From: Agapanthus africanus
Taxonomy: Eukaryota > Streptophyta > Magnoliopsida > Asparagales > Amaryllidaceae
DNA: 64,000 bases
NCBI GenBank assembly: GCA_030015575.1
Contig: CM057338.1
Location: forward strand, 833,334,353-833,398,352
Direction of reading: 5' to 3'
Shown piece by piece: positions 22,882-36,154 of this stretch (the first letter of the stretch is position 1; each line of letters opens with the position of its first letter). The translations under genes were made by a program, and so were the position numbers. The notes under the pieces are model-generated. The model had not been told where the DNA came from, did no database searches, and saw only the letters and a list, made by a program, of their open reading frames with translations.

Positions 22882-25800
22882 ATCTCCCCCCCTTAAAAGA
22901 AATTCGTCCCCGAATTTAAAAATATTCCGATACGCATACCTTCAAAGAGAAGATTAAAATCCTCAAATCTCGCTCGCAGCCTCCCAAGTGACTACCTCAC
23001 TATACGGCTACGTCCAAGAAGACCCTTCACAGATGGCAAGACCTTTGACCGAAGTTCCACCACCAGCCGAGCCATTAACACACATGGCTGCTGGTGAACG
23101 AAAGATCGCGTCCAGCTCATTGGTCTGATGTCAAATCATGTGAGAAGGTCATGAAGGTAATTGTAAAGTATCATCACAAGGAATACGGGGTGAAATTCTA
23201 ATAATCTGGGCGGAAGTGCCAAATTAAAGGCAACGAAACTAACTCGCTGATAGGATCTCAGAAGGACCTAAATCTTGGGATAAGCTTCTCAACATCCAGC
23301 ACGTCGTTCATCGGAAAGTCCATAGGAATACATGATCTGTCCCTGCGAACTCGAGTCTATGACTATCACAGTCGTCATAAGACATCTGTTTGCAATGGAC
23401 AGTTCTCATCCTGACCTGAACACAACTGGACCGTCTCCGAAGTCTCTAGACTAGCTGGGGTCCAAAGTCCTACTTACGCAGAGTCAGAAGACAACAGGCT
23501 GGCGATCGACACGACATAACCCCTAAGCCTAAGGGTGGCCAATTGGAGTGTCTCCTGCTAACGGCTATCGAAGGAGAACCCTAACGATGGCGAGTGACGA
23601 TCCCAAGCTGCTGACGACCAAACAAAACAAACACACAACTTAACAAACACAAATGAGCACATTGAGTAAAACCGGACAACAAGAATCCGAATGGAGTCAT
23701 ACCCTAACTAACTGTGTAGAAACCATAACGGAATTCATGGAGATCTGCTCCCATTCCTTCTTCGGAACGGTAAAAAGATTGCAATTCTCCAGCCGGCCTC
23801 AGATGCTCGACCTAAAGCACACAACAAGACAGACACTTGAAACGAAACCTGAAACTTCTCCTTACATTCCTGTCCACTTGTAACTATCTCACAAGTCACG
23901 CCAAAGCTGGTGGAGCTTGAATGCATAGAGGGAGTTGACAGATGTGCATGTTCTAGGATTACACGTCTCTACCTGATAATGGCAAGTACACAAACGTGTC
24001 CCTAACTTAGCACACCATTGTCACAATTCAAGGTCTCCGAATCATTACCCAGCCGAATATGCTCAAGTATCTCTGACGTACGAGCTTCGACGGGCAGTGT
24101 CTCGCGAAAACGATTTAAGGAAAGTGGTCGGGCGCGAACATGAGCAAGCTGTCCCCTCCGTAGAGACGAACTAAGCTATACTCGACGATCACACAAGAAC
24201 TGTAAATCTGCAGAAGACTAACACAACAATCCAAATCTGCTGCAGGAAGATGTACATTAAGCTCTAGTGGTCCGTGGAAAATCTGACACGACTCTCAAGT
24301 AAGTAGTGTCTCCAATTCTCCAACGCAAAACCACCGCGGCCATCTCCAGATCATGAGTGGAATATCCTTCTCGTACTTCCTACAAACGTAGGGAAAGCAA
24401 AAGCGATATCTCTATAGTGTCACCTCAGTACACCCTTGAGCCCACTCAAGAAACATTACAGTTAAACAACAAAGTCGCCCGAACCAAAAGCAAAGAAAGA
24501 CTGATGCAGTTGTTAACTGAATCTTCAACTGCCGAAAACTCCGTACACATGCCTCAGTCCACAGAAAAGAAACCTCCTTCTGGTCCATTCAGTCACTGGT
24601 GCAGCACCACTCTAGCAATCCTGCCTGAAACGGCGGTAAAACCCTGCTAAGCCCAACAATCTGCGGATCTCCGTCCTGCACACATGTCTGGACTTAGGCC
24701 GTACGGTCATAATCTCCCTCGGAACCATACGAAACCGTCTCCCGTGACTACAAGACCTAGGAGTCAACACAAAACAAGCCTGAAGAAACACTCTGAGAAT
24801 TTAGCAAACTGCTGGTGCTCTCCCAGCATCTGCATAACAAATCCTCAAGTGCTACTCCTGTCCCTCAAGACACATTAAATAGACCAGAGTGTCGTAAATA
24901 ACACAACAAAAACTGGTCGAGGAACGGCCTGAAGAAATCTGGTTCATCATATCTACGAATGCTGCTAGGGCATCAGGGAATCCAACGACTCACCGAAACA
25001 CACAAAGCCCGTAGCACGCATAAGGCAGTCTTCGGAATGCCATCATCCCGAATCCGCAATAATGATGACCTGATCCCAAGCACACCTAGAAAAATGTCTC
25101 GCACTCTGGAGCTGATCGAAGAAATCGCCACGGCAAGGTGAAGGATACCTATCCGCACCGTAAGCCGGTTCAATTGACGATCCGTCGATACGCAACCCCA
25201 AACTGCCGTCTTTCTCCTGGACGAACAGAAATAGGAGTTTCCAAAAGCGAAACACTCAGACGCACAAAACTCCCCAACCCAAAACTCTGCAGCTGATCCT
25301 TTAGCTCCCAAGCTTCGCTGGCCCATCTGGAACAACGCCGGAAAAACTCTCGCACGAAAGGAACCCGGTCCAACAATCCCACGGTGGCTCCAGTATCACG
25401 AATGAACGTTAAGAATCCACGACATCTCCTCAGTAGCCGACTAGCGAAAAAGGCTGAATTCAAGCTGTGAGAGGCGGCACAACTATCCACCTGCACAACA
25501 AGAACTGACTTGCCGGGGAAAACAAACCTGACTGTTTCCTCACGGTAGTCCACAGACGCCTAACACGTAGTTAACCAGTCCGTGCCCCGGAGAACGTCAA
25601 ATCCAACATCTCTAGAAGGATCAAAACGACGGACGAATCTCTACCTCCTATCCGCTTGGCACAAAACTGAAATACGTGTCGCGCAACAAAAGGATCGCTG
25701 ACAGAAGTTAAAACAACTACTACTAAACTACCCAACAATGATACAAGCAAGAAACAAACAAATACATCAAAAGAACATAAAACTCAAGGTACCTGAAAAC

Positions 25801-26716
25801 TCCATATTGGACGTCTGCGCGTCCCGATGAGTAGAAGCAAACTCCTGCGTCTGCCCTCTACTCGCAGCTGGATGAACTCCTCCGGTAGACTGAGCCCTCT
25901 GAGCGAATCTTCCACGTCCACGGCCTCTCTGAAAACGATCATGACGAGGTGCTAAGGAACAATCCCTGACGAAGTGCTGAAGGCTCCCGCATCGAAAACA
26001 TCCACGTGCTGACTGCTGACCATCCTGGGGGTAAGAGCTGAACGACTGTCCTCATCCTAAGCCTCTGCTACTCCCGCGACGGCCACGAAATCTGTCTCGA
26101 CGACCAAACCTCTGCCTCTGGGCTGGTACGCTGGTACGAGTCCTCCACTGTCCTGGAATATGTGTCTCATCAACTGGAGCTGCAACCACTGGTGCTATGT
26201 AGGTGACGGACTGCTGCATGCTGACTGTAAGGGACAGCTGAGTAACAGGGGTGACAACTTCCTGTCGTAGCTCCCGAACGACGTCAACTAAAGAACTCAT
26301 CGTCTGGCGGAACTCCTGCATCTCTACCAAAAGTCTATCCATAGTATAGATCGTAGGCTGATCCGTCTGCACCTGTGCAACTAGAGTGCCATCCTGGTCA
26401 GTACTCGTCTCACCCGAGCTAACTCTGACCTCGGCCCTCGCTGCATCGCTCTGAGTCCCCATAGTCATCGGCGGCAAGGCTATAAATAGATATAAAATGA
26501 GATTCGATAAGAATGAGGAAATCGAATCTCAAAGATATGAATCATCAAGGAAGGAATGTCAAGCAAATTGTACTTAGGTCACTTAATGCAAAGTACCGCG
26601 CTGTGGGTATGCTGCAGACATACACACACTACGTTACTCTGCTTAAGCTACCTACTCCATCATACTAAGGTCATCCTACACTCCGAAAGGTAAACCTAAC
26701 GCTCTGATACCAACTT
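22882..26716 (-). pseudogene. Tekay-C interior: eroded gag-pol
   Basis: The interior starts with a polypurine tract at 22882-22896 (minus strand AAGGGGGGGAGAT). Sequence related to the C-terminal end of Tekay-B pol follows from about 22900. Stretches related to integrase and RNase H, to RT (about 24700-25250) and to protease (about 25170-25560, matching the REKAVRFSFPGEP region of Tekay-B) come in the expected order. A gag remnant and an initiator-Met primer site at 26702-26713 complete it. It is shorter than the Tekay-B interior (about 5.0 kb) and broken many times, so no product is expected. Similarity is visible in DNA alignment but diverged. Confidence 0.8.
26052..26477 (-). pseudogene. 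Tekay-C gag N-terminal remnant
   Basis: A 141-codon open stretch on the minus strand begins MPPMTMGTQSDAARAEVR, comparable in position and style to the MPPKATRAQRAAARDEIR start of Tekay-B gag, with the same TD/QDG and QTDQP/MDRL spacing (Tekay-B has QTDPP...MDRL). The central gag domain is largely missing and an Arg/Gly-rich tail follows early. This open stretch is the best preserved coding piece in the Tekay-C interior. Whether a short gag-like peptide is made is unknown. Confidence 0.6.
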
Positions 26717-29700
26717 TGTCACGACCCAAAATTGGCCCGTGACGGCCCTAATACTACGCAACGCCTAAAGACGCAACGTAGTAAAAGAAAGCCAAACCCA
26801 GAAATCTAAACCCTGAAAAATACGGAAAAGATAGTATAAGTTTTGAAACAATTGAAATCGCAACCCAAATTCTTTAAAAGTCTTACTTTCTTTCTTTAAA
26901 TTTTTAGCAACACCCCATTTGTAGAAACCAGCCAAAATGAATACGACAGAAAATAATAACAGTAGAGAAAGAAGCTGTATATATAAAAGACATCAAATCC
27001 ACAATAATACACATAACGTCCTCACCAAGTCTCTATGTCAATAAATACAATTGCAGATGGAGAGAGAGTACAATATACAACGAAGGTACAATATGAAATA
27101 CAGATAACCGTCTAACCCACCTAAGCAAAATGGTACTGTGAGCTGATGCGGTATCTGTAGCAAAAGGTGGTAGCTGGATAGCTGAATAAAGGAATAGCCT
27201 GCCTCGACTACTCTAGGGAAAAACCTGAAACACCTGTGGCACAACGGGGGTGAGTTGCCAACTCGTGAATAGTATAAAACATATGCAGGTAATCGCAGGA
27301 ATGCACGTACAGCATGAATCTAAGATATGCGATTACGATAATTATATGTCATGCAAATGCTGGAATAAGAAGAGTACACTAGCAGGTACAATCAATATGT
27401 GAAGCAATGTCTATGCAGTAGAGATATGAGAAAGCAAATATGCAACTATCATAAGGGTACACTAAAAGTACTACCAATATATGAATCTGTGCATAAGTAG
27501 GTAAAAGTGAGGTATGAGGTGGAATATGTCATTTCCCACGGAAACCTGACGTCGTGGCAGGATCACAATCCAACAAGATACTCCAATCCCAAATCCTCAA
27601 ACCAGCCCCCACATTGGGCACTCACATCATATAAGTCTCACATCTCCTCAATGTACAATATCGAGTAATCTCCTATATCCCGAATGTACAAATCACCAAT
27701 CATATAGGTATATCCAATGTCCAATCCCAATGAATCACCTAGTATCCCAAGTCCAATCTCAAGTAAGTTTCTAGCATCCTAAAGGTATATATATGTACCG
27801 AAATAAATATGATGGGGGCAATACACATATATTAGCGTCCCATTCCACTAATATTGGTGTAAGGGTATATATAACAACGGCTAAATCCCCTGTTATATAT
27901 ACAAAAAGGGGTTAAAGAAATATCATGAAACCGTGTGCCAAGCATCGACACAGAAATCCTCGTATATCGGGCTCCGTCAGTCCGGATCAGCCCACGGGGT
28001 CCGTCTGCGGTATCGGCCCTCGGCCCCGCCAGTACAGATCCTCCCGCATCCATCTCTCGACTCTGGCCAGTAGCCTCCGGACAACTGCCAAGTCCAAACA
28101 ATCACCGGTAGGTACTCGCCCGCCTCCAGGCTCAATCGGCAAACCCATCGATCTTCTTGCCGAGGGGAACCATACCGGGCCCCACCATGTACTCTCATAC
28201 GGCAACCATACCTCGTATGGAGTAGATAATCAGCACCGATAAAACTCATGGGGGACGCTCAAATATCATATCAAGGAAATCGGGTTGTTATATGTATGCA
28301 TAATTTCATGAACTCCCGCGGTTCCCAAATCCCGAAAACATCATATAAAATCCAGATAAACAATGCATAAAGCTAGGAATAAATGTATGCGATATATCTG
28401 AATGCGAGCAGGTAAACACAAGTATATAGCTGAACCAGATGTATGCGAAATCAAGATGAGGTACAGCTAAGTAACATCAGTAAATGTAAATATGCGGCAA
28501 CAACTGAATATGTGTCTAACATACAGGTGTAGCAATGTATAGGTATCTACCTATAGGAACTGATGTCGTATACCCCCCTGGGTATAAGTAAAATATGTAG
28601 GAAATCCCTCCCGGTATAGGTAAAATATGTAGGAGGTATACCTGTAGCTGTATCGCAAAGTGAAAATATACCTATCACTAAAGGTATGATACACTATAGG
28701 TATACCGATAGCTAGATGTCATGTATGGTAAGCAATAGTAGCTATAAGGGGTAGTGTGTGACATGGCAATTATTGACGGTGTGTGTGTAGCATACAATCC
28801 GTGCTCGTGCAACATGAACCGTCAATAATGTGTGCAGTGTCCTACGGTTGCTAATCACAGTATATAACTATATCAAGGAAATGCAGTAAGGCGCAATTCT
28901 ACAATGACGTAGAATGTACGACAGGTAATTGAATCCTAGCCCAGACGCATAACGCCATGCGGGCGATTCCCCTGTAGATGTTATATCTACTCACCTAAAC
29001 TCCACGCTGGGTGAATCCTATCATCTGCTCCCCCTGTAGCCGTGTCCGTAGCTCCTGTCTGCAAACCTGCAAATACGACATGAATAACACATATAAGCCA
29101 AAATATTCCGCGAAACGCGATATCGAACCAAAACGAGAAACTCGCGTCGCGAACTAAACGCGCGTGTGCACGATACGCTGAATCGTGTGTGTACGCGCCA
29201 AAAACCCATCGCGACACGCCGCGATACGCTGGATCACAGAACCCACTCACGTATCGCGCGTATCGCGCAAACACAACTAAACACAAAAGCGACATATAGT
29301 CCCAGATTTTCCTACAGGGCAAATATTATAAAACTAGACATGCCAAATCACCACAAAACACTGCAGACTACCCTACACAAAACCCCATCACCCCACTCCC
29401 CTTCCTGGCCGCAAATTGCGGCCAGATTGATGAAATTGGCGGCCTGGGTAGGGGTAGGGTGGCTCGTGTTCTGATGGTGTGCTCTAGACCTAACAAGCAT
29501 GTTCCAGTTTCCTCAATTTTATTCTGTAAGGTCCGGGTCTATAGCAGATCACAAAAGTCACAAAAATCTCTTTAAAACACCAATTTTGCACAAAAAGGGA
29601 AACCTATGGTATTTTAGTGTAATCTGGGGATTTCTCAGTTGAAGTGTCCCTATTATCACTAAATTAACCTAAGGTAGCTAACACAATCGACAATTTACCA

Positions 29701-30503
29701 CAATATCTCACAATTCACCACAACTAGCACTAACTAGCTAATTTAGCACTAACCGACACCAATTAACACATAAGCAAGCAATAAGGGGAATTGGGTTAAG
29801 CAATTATACCCTAAAGACCCCCAAGAAGCAGGTGAAGAAGTGTGTGCAGGTGCTGGGGCTGCTGCTGCTACAGTTGCTGCCTGTTGCTGCTGTTTCTGCT
29901 ACTTGCTGCTGCTACTGTTGTTGTAGCTGGAGATGATGAGGATGATGATAATAATGTTGATGTTGTTGCTGCTGCCACTGCCTGTTGCTGCTGCTGCCAA
30001 GGCTTGCTGCTGCTGCTGCTTCTGCAGCTGCTGCTTCTCTCTCTCTCTCTGCAGTGAGTGTGTGTGTGTTTGAGAGAGTGAGAATGAGGGAAAAGAGAAA
30101 GAGAAATGAGTGCAAGGCTACAACCCCTCCTTCTCTCCTTCTCTCTCATCATTAATGAGGCATGGTTCACCCCATGCTCACCATGCCCTCTCTCTCACCC
30201 AAGTCAACATTTCAAAAAAAGAAAAACTCCTTTTTAAAATACAAATCAAAAATCCATTTCCTAATAACAACCATAACCCTTAAACAACCCAAAACTCCTA
30301 ATACAACCTTAACACTAAATTAAGAAATGGTTAAACGACAATTTACATCCTAGTTGTCACGCACAAGTGTGTGTGTCTAACAAAAATCTAATAAAATACA
30401 CAATAAATAGGATAAAGTATTTAAAACTTAATTTGGTAAACTTTTTATTAAAAACCACTCATTAAAATATAAATAGCTACAATACACATTCTAAGGTGTT
30501 ACA
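26717..30503 (-). repeat. Tekay-C 5' LTR (right copy)
   Basis: 3787 bp, nearly identical to 19093-22881. On the minus strand it is the promoter-side LTR, directly followed by the primer site (TTGGTATCAGAGC at 26702-26714). It contains the duplicated exon-like block at 28995-29066 and the microsatellite at 29854-30070. Confidence 0.95.
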
Positions 30504-30508
30504 GGTAG

Positions 30509-32341
30509 CCCAGGTAGCTCATCAGGGAAAACATCAGGGAACTCACAAACAACCGGGACCCGGTCCAACGGAACCTCTGCAGCTCGAGTATCACAAATAT
30601 ACGCTAAGAATCCCTGACATCCCTTCCGCAAGAGCTGACCAGCGCGAAGAGACGAAATCAAGCTGGGAAGCGTGATGCTGCGGTCTCCCTGAATAACAAG
30701 GACCGGCTCTCCCGGAAAGCTAAATCTGACTGCCTTCTCACGGCAGTCCACCGAAGCATAACAAGTGGCTAGCCAATCCATGCCCAGAAGCACATCAAAG
30801 TCCAACATATCGAGGAGAATCAAATCAACCGATGAATCTCTCTCCCCGATACGAACGGAACACAATCGAAATACAAAACGAGCGACAAACGACTCGCCTA
30901 CCGGAGTAATAACAACAAGCGGATGATCTAACGACGACGACTCACGGCCCAACATCGGTGCAAAGTGTGTAGATACGTACGAATGTGTGGAACCTGGGTC
31001 GAACAATACCCGTGCGTCGAAAGAACAAACTGGCAAGGTACCTGTCACAACGGCGTTGGATGCCTGCGCATCATGCGGTGTCAAAGCAAATACTCGGGCC
31101 TGTCCTCCACCGATAGCGGGCTGATCTCGACCTCGGCCTCTGCCTCCTCGTCCTCTCTGAATAGGACCGCCGCGTCCACGGCCTCTGGGTGCACCTAACT
31201 GGCGTGGAGCATTGCCTGTGGTAGGAAGTAGGGCTCTCTGGGGAGGGGGTGGTGATGGTGGTAGGGTCACATGCGGAACTGTCGCCGCTCCCTGTCGTCT
31301 CGCCGGACAGTCTCTGACAAGATAGTGCGGACTCCCGCACCCAAAACACCCTGGCGACGGCTGTTGTCCCTGGGGATATGAACCATATAACTGACCCCGT
31401 CCAAATCCTCTGCCGGGCCCATCCCTCGGAAAGAATCTGGCACGCTGCCTCTGAGACGGCACCTCAGTGCGAATCCTCTTCGGCCCAGAAACGGCCGAAG
31501 TCTGTGATATGCGTGCCTCCATCCGTAATGCCGTATCCATAGCAGCTGAATAAGTGTCGTAGTGCTGGGCGCCAATGGCAAGATATAACTGGGCATCAAG
31601 TCCCTGTATGAACCTCTTCACCCTCTTCGCTTCGGTATCTACCAGGTACGGGGCATATCGGAACAACTGTGTAAACTGAACGTCATACTCAGACACCGTC
31701 ATCCCAGGTGTCTTGACCAAGGCCTCGAAGCTACGAGCTCTGGCGTCACGAACGCTCTCTGGGAGGAAACGAGCTAGAAAGACCGCTGTAAACTCGGCCC
31801 ACGTCATAGGCGGTAAACCTGCAGCTCGACCTCTCAAGACTGACTCCCACCATATCTGCACGAGACCCTCTAGACGGAAACTCGTAAGCTCCACCCATCG
31901 ATCATCCGAACATCTCAGCGAATGGCAGATCCTGGCTAAACTGTCAAGGAACGTCTGTGGGTCCTCCTCTGCCTCGGTGCCGGTGAATACTGGAGGTCTC
32001 AGCCTCATGAAATCCTGTAGTGAAACCGGGATGGTCACGGCGGTAGTAGTAGGAGCAGGTATCATAGTAGTCTGGGATGTAGTAGGTGTGTCATCCGGCC
32101 TCGGTGTACGACTGGCTGCAACTAGGGATCCTACCATCTGACGTAGCTCCTGCATACTCCCCATCATCTGTCGCAGCTCCTCCATACCAGTCTCAAGCCT
32201 ATCCATACGGCCTGGGGAAGGTGGATCAGTCTGTCCCTGCGGCGTAGGCACACCACCCTGCTCAGTCCTAGTCTCGGACGAGCCAGCTCGAATCTCGTCT
32301 CGAGCGGCAGCCCTCTGTGCTCTCGTAGCCTTCGGCGGCAT
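30509..32341 (-). pseudogene. Tekay-B gag-protease region, cut by Tekay-C
   Basis: A long minus-strand reading frame of about 610 codons. Residues 1-110 are hydrophilic with the ELRQMMG/ELRQMVG pair. Residues about 115-260 form the retrotransposon gag domain (LRPPVFTGTEAEEDPQTFLD, FRLEGLVQIWWES, FLARFLPESVRDAR). A zinc knuckle near residue 340 (CFGCGSPHYLVRDC, CCHC) would bind RNA, and Arg/Gly-rich linkers follow. An aspartic protease starts near residue 440 (VLFDPGSTHSYVS; the later LLGMDWL motif). The frame runs up to the Tekay-C target site (FPDVFPDELPGLP), after which the reverse transcriptase part continues at 19092. This part looks well preserved, but the element as a whole is split and dead. 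Start taken as MPPKATRAQRA at 32341, the usual gag start of this group. Confidence 0.92.
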
Positions 32342-32575
32342 AGTGGCTGGTACAGGAAAAAGGATAATAAGAACAGTGCAATAGAATCATAGGATACACA
32401 GAATTGAAGAAGGAATTTCAAGCAAGTATATCCTAAAGTCACTTAGGCGGAGTACCGTATCGCAAGTATGCCGCGGACATACACACGCTACGTTACCCTA
32501 CTTAAGTCACTTACTCCATCTACCAAGGGTCATCCTACACTCAAAAAGGTAAAACCTATCGCTTGATACCAACTT
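32342..32575 (-). other. Tekay-B leader with primer-binding site
   Basis: An untranslated leader of about 230 bp between the LTR and gag. At 32561-32572 the minus strand reads TTGGTATCAAGCG, an initiator-Met-type primer site close to the TGGTATCAGAGC of Tekay-C. The leader is clearly related to 5271-5498 of Tekay-A. Confidence 0.8.
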
Positions 32576-35500
32576 TGTCACGACCCGCAGAGTACGGAAC
32601 GTGACTGGCACTTAAGTTTACGAAACGTCTCAAGACGTCCGTAAAATAAGTAAGCCAAAGCCCAGAAACCAAAACCAAATAAGCAAAAGAGTGAAGAAAA
32701 ACAAATCAATTGAAAGTGAGTTTATCAAATAAGTCATATCAAACCTTTTTAAAAACAATATCAATTTTTCCGAAAATTTCGGCAGGGTCTCCTTTGTAAA
32801 TACTGGCCCCCAAAATGGGTACAATAAGAATATATATAAATCCAACAAATAAGGCATCCCCAAGCGGGAGCTAGCTCTTCGCCACAAGGCGGTCACAAAT
32901 CCCACGCAATATAAAACAACATGCAAAATAATCATAAGGAAATATAAGAAAAACCGTATGTCGACTCAAGTGAGCTCGACCCCAAAATACAGCATAAAAA
33001 CTTCACAAATCTCACAGTCTCATCTCTAGGTCAATATACAACAATACTGGTAGATACAGTAGATGGAGTACTCTAGATATAAAGAATATACAAGATGGTA
33101 CAAAAATAATAATACAACTCACCTATGAGCAAAAACCTCGAGTCCTGGCAAGAGAGGCAAAAGAAGCTGTGCGCCCGCCGCTACTGTGCTGACGGAGCGG
33201 ACCTGCAAACGACTGTGGCACAACGGGGGTGAGTTGCCAACTCGTGAGTAATAAATAATATCTACAAAGGCTATCGTATGCATGCACACAAGTATCCTAG
33301 CATCTCTAATACATGTATGGCTGGATGCACTAGCAGGTGTGTATACAACATCAGTGTACAAGCAGATATGTATGCCACATGAAGGTACTAGCATGTATGT
33401 ATACAACATGAATATACTAGCAGGTAGGTATGCCATATAAAGGTACTAGCATGTATGTATGCAACATGAATATCTGAGGTCTCAATAGGTATATATAAGA
33501 AACATTCTATCTCTTTTTGTTTTTTTTTGAAACTCTTTTAAAATGCCAGCATAATACTCATAGAATCGACAACAATCTGTGTCCAGCAACGACACCTAAA
33601 AACTGTCTCAAATCTCATAAATCCATGTCATAGTATCTCTGGCCTCAGCCATCCGGCTGACCCATCTCAATATCAATATCTCATCATCTCGCGGCCCCGG
33701 TCGGTATCCTCTGGATATCCGCCGTGTCCAATGAAGTCACCGGTAGATAATCCGTCCCCTGCCAGGCTCATCGTCAGCAACACGAGCTTCTTGCCCCGGG
33801 GTACCTTACCGAGCCCACCATGTACCCGAGACGGTTCATCCAACTCCTCGAAACGGGTCTCGAAAACCACAGCAAACTCATGGTGGACGACACTTACATC
33901 ACTAGAAAACCGCAAATTTTCATATTTAAAAAGGGTAATAAGTTTTAGTAATTTTGCGGCTTTCCCCCGAAATCCAGAAATATCATAAAATCTCAAGAAA
34001 TCACCCTGAGTGCATGTGTCAATGATAATGAATGCATATGGTATCAAGGTTCAAGTTGCAATGTATGATTAACAAACTAGACATGAACAAATGATATAAT
34101 GGTATACATGCACATGAATAGCAATTCTACAATATTATCTTAAGGATTTATTGCAATAGTACAGGTTTAAGTATCAAATATGGTGACAATATTCTAAATT
34201 ATAAGTTATCTAGTATCGTGGCATGGCAATTACCAGGGCGTGTGTGTACGCATGAATAGTGCTCATGCTGCATATAAGAACCCTGGCAATGGTGCAGGTG
34301 TCCTATAGAATGGGTTCGCATATGTATGTCAATATAAGACATGGATGTAGCAAATAATCATACAAGTATTACACCCCTAATTACTAACATCACTAAGGAT
34401 CTTTTTAAGTTACTAAAACTATCGGGAGACTTGCGCCATCCAAACGATAGTCCCCCGTAGATGTTAAATCTACTCACAGGAATCCCTAGCTAGCCACGTC
34501 CAATCACCGCTTTCCCCTTTCGTGCCGCGTCTGACGTCTCCGCGACCGAACCTGGAATTTACATCAATACAAAACATAAGGTTACATATCATGAAATGAC
34601 GCAAATCCCAAACAAAAATACCAACGTTCACAAGCTAGGTACAACGTGCACAAGGTGCGCGGAACATACGCGAAAATCGCAAAAACTAACTAAAATCGTC
34701 GATTTGGTCGCCCGGCAAAGCTAAAACCCGCTCACTCAAAAAAACCGCACTCACACATCCTAAATGTCATAGGATATGCTAAAAATATCATCAAGATATC
34801 GCAAATAATTCATCACAATATTTTTATAAAAACCTAGTAAGCACTAAAAATTCCAAATTCGTGCAAACATCGCGTATTTGCGATAAAGTGCTCACATCAT
34901 CGCATCATCCTACAATCCACACAACTAGCTAGCCACAACACTCAATTTAACCCATTTACCATGCTTCAAAACACAATTTCCATAAACAAACCCTTTCTAG
35001 AATTTCATAACTAGCAATCTTAATCCAAACTATACATGAAAAACCCTAAATTAACACTAGTTTATAGCCCAATTAGCAAGTTAACCTCTTAGATTAGGCT
35101 AACAAAATAACTAGATAACAAAATAGATTTAATTAACCTACTAATGATCTCTAAAACCCTAGTTTAATTTCAAACCATGAACTAGAAAAAAACTAGATTA
35201 GAATTTAGCTATAAATTTAACACTAACACAACTTTCAAGTTCTAATTAGCACACTTTAACTATAAATTAACCTTAGATTAGAAATTATACCTCACACTAG
35301 AGATCTAGCAAGAACAAGATGCCTCCAAAGATGGCTTCATAGCACCATGATCCAAGCAAGAAAGGCTAAGGAGAATGGGATGAAGGATGGGGGTTAATTT
35401 GTGAGGTTTAAATTGGAATTTTGGAGCAATATGATGGAATTTTGAAGGAAATGGAAAGAAAGAAAAATGAAGAGGGAGAGCTGCAGATTTCCAGCAGAGA

Positions 35501-36149
35501 ATGGAGGGAGATTGGTGTGGGTGGTGATGGAAAAGTCATGGTCAACCCATACCAATCAACCAAAGACCCATACCCACATTAAAAAATCAAAACCCTTTTC
35601 AAAATACCTCATTTCCACACATAATAAAAAGTCAAAGGAGGCAAGGAAATTTTCCATGTGCTGCTGAAAGTGGGCCGGCCTAGGGGTGAGGGAAGAGTGA
35701 ATGGGGTTTTACAAAAAAAATTTTATGCAAAAAGACCCCCTACAAGTCCAAAATTGCAAGTTTTAGCTTAAATTCAATAAATTTCGTTTTCCATAATAAA
35801 AATTAGTTAAAACTTGAAATAAAATACTAAAAAATTATATTACAACTAGATTTTAATTAACATGATTTTAAAGATTAAAATCAGCCCAAAGAAATTTGTA
35901 TTTATCGCTAATTTAATGTATTTCTTACCGGCTTAAAATAATATAAAAAAATTGAAAAATAGGGAAAAAATTTTAAATGACCAAAAATTAATAAGTAACT
36001 CATTAGCTACTAAAAACAAGCAATTACCTATCCGAATTAGGTATAATTAGTCCTAAACTGCAAAATAACAAAAAAGACGGTTTGCGGAAAAATACCGAAT
36101 TTTCACCGATTTTCAGGAAAACACCAAAACGACTTTTCTAGGCGCTACA
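32576..36149 (-). repeat. Tekay-B 5' LTR (right copy)
   Basis: 3574 bp, partner of 12607-16181. It ends GGCGCTACA at 36149, directly followed by the target duplication catcc (36150-36154). It contains the exon-like block at 34478-34551 with a GTGAGT-type border at 34472-34477. Confidence 0.95.
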
Positions 36150-36154
36150 CATCC

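Larger units (their letters stand above)
19093..30503 (-). mobile_element. Tekay-C: young Gypsy element with decayed, shortened interior
   Basis: Two LTRs (19093-22881 and 26717-30503), with target duplication ggtag at 19088-19092 and 30504-30508, inserted in the pol of Tekay-B. The LTRs differ at only about 17 sites plus a 2-bp step in a GT run (about 0.5%), so the insertion is recent, of the order of 0.2 million years at the assumed grass rate. The interior (22882-26716) is only 3.8 kb and its gag-pol is heavily eroded. With such young LTRs, that erosion probably predates the insertion, which points to a non-autonomous family mobilised in trans. Confidence 0.92.
12607..36149 (-). mobile_element. 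Tekay-B: Ty3/Gypsy chromodomain retrotransposon, nested, broken
   Basis: The element reads on the minus strand. Its LTRs are 12607-16181 and 32576-36149, both ending TG...CA on either strand, with a 5-bp target duplication catcc at 12602-12606 and 36150-36154. Minus-strand order is LTR, primer site, gag-protease, reverse transcriptase/RNase H, integrase with GPF/Y motif and chromodomain, polypurine tract, LTR, which is the plan of plant chromoviruses of the Tekay/Del type. It is interrupted in pol by Tekay-C (19093-30503) and has about three further small breaks in pol. Without Tekay-C it would be about 12.1 kb. The LTRs differ at roughly 45 sites by eye (a little over 1%); at a grass-type rate of 1.3e-8 per site per year that is about half a million years, with the rate itself assumed. 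Confidence 0.93.
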
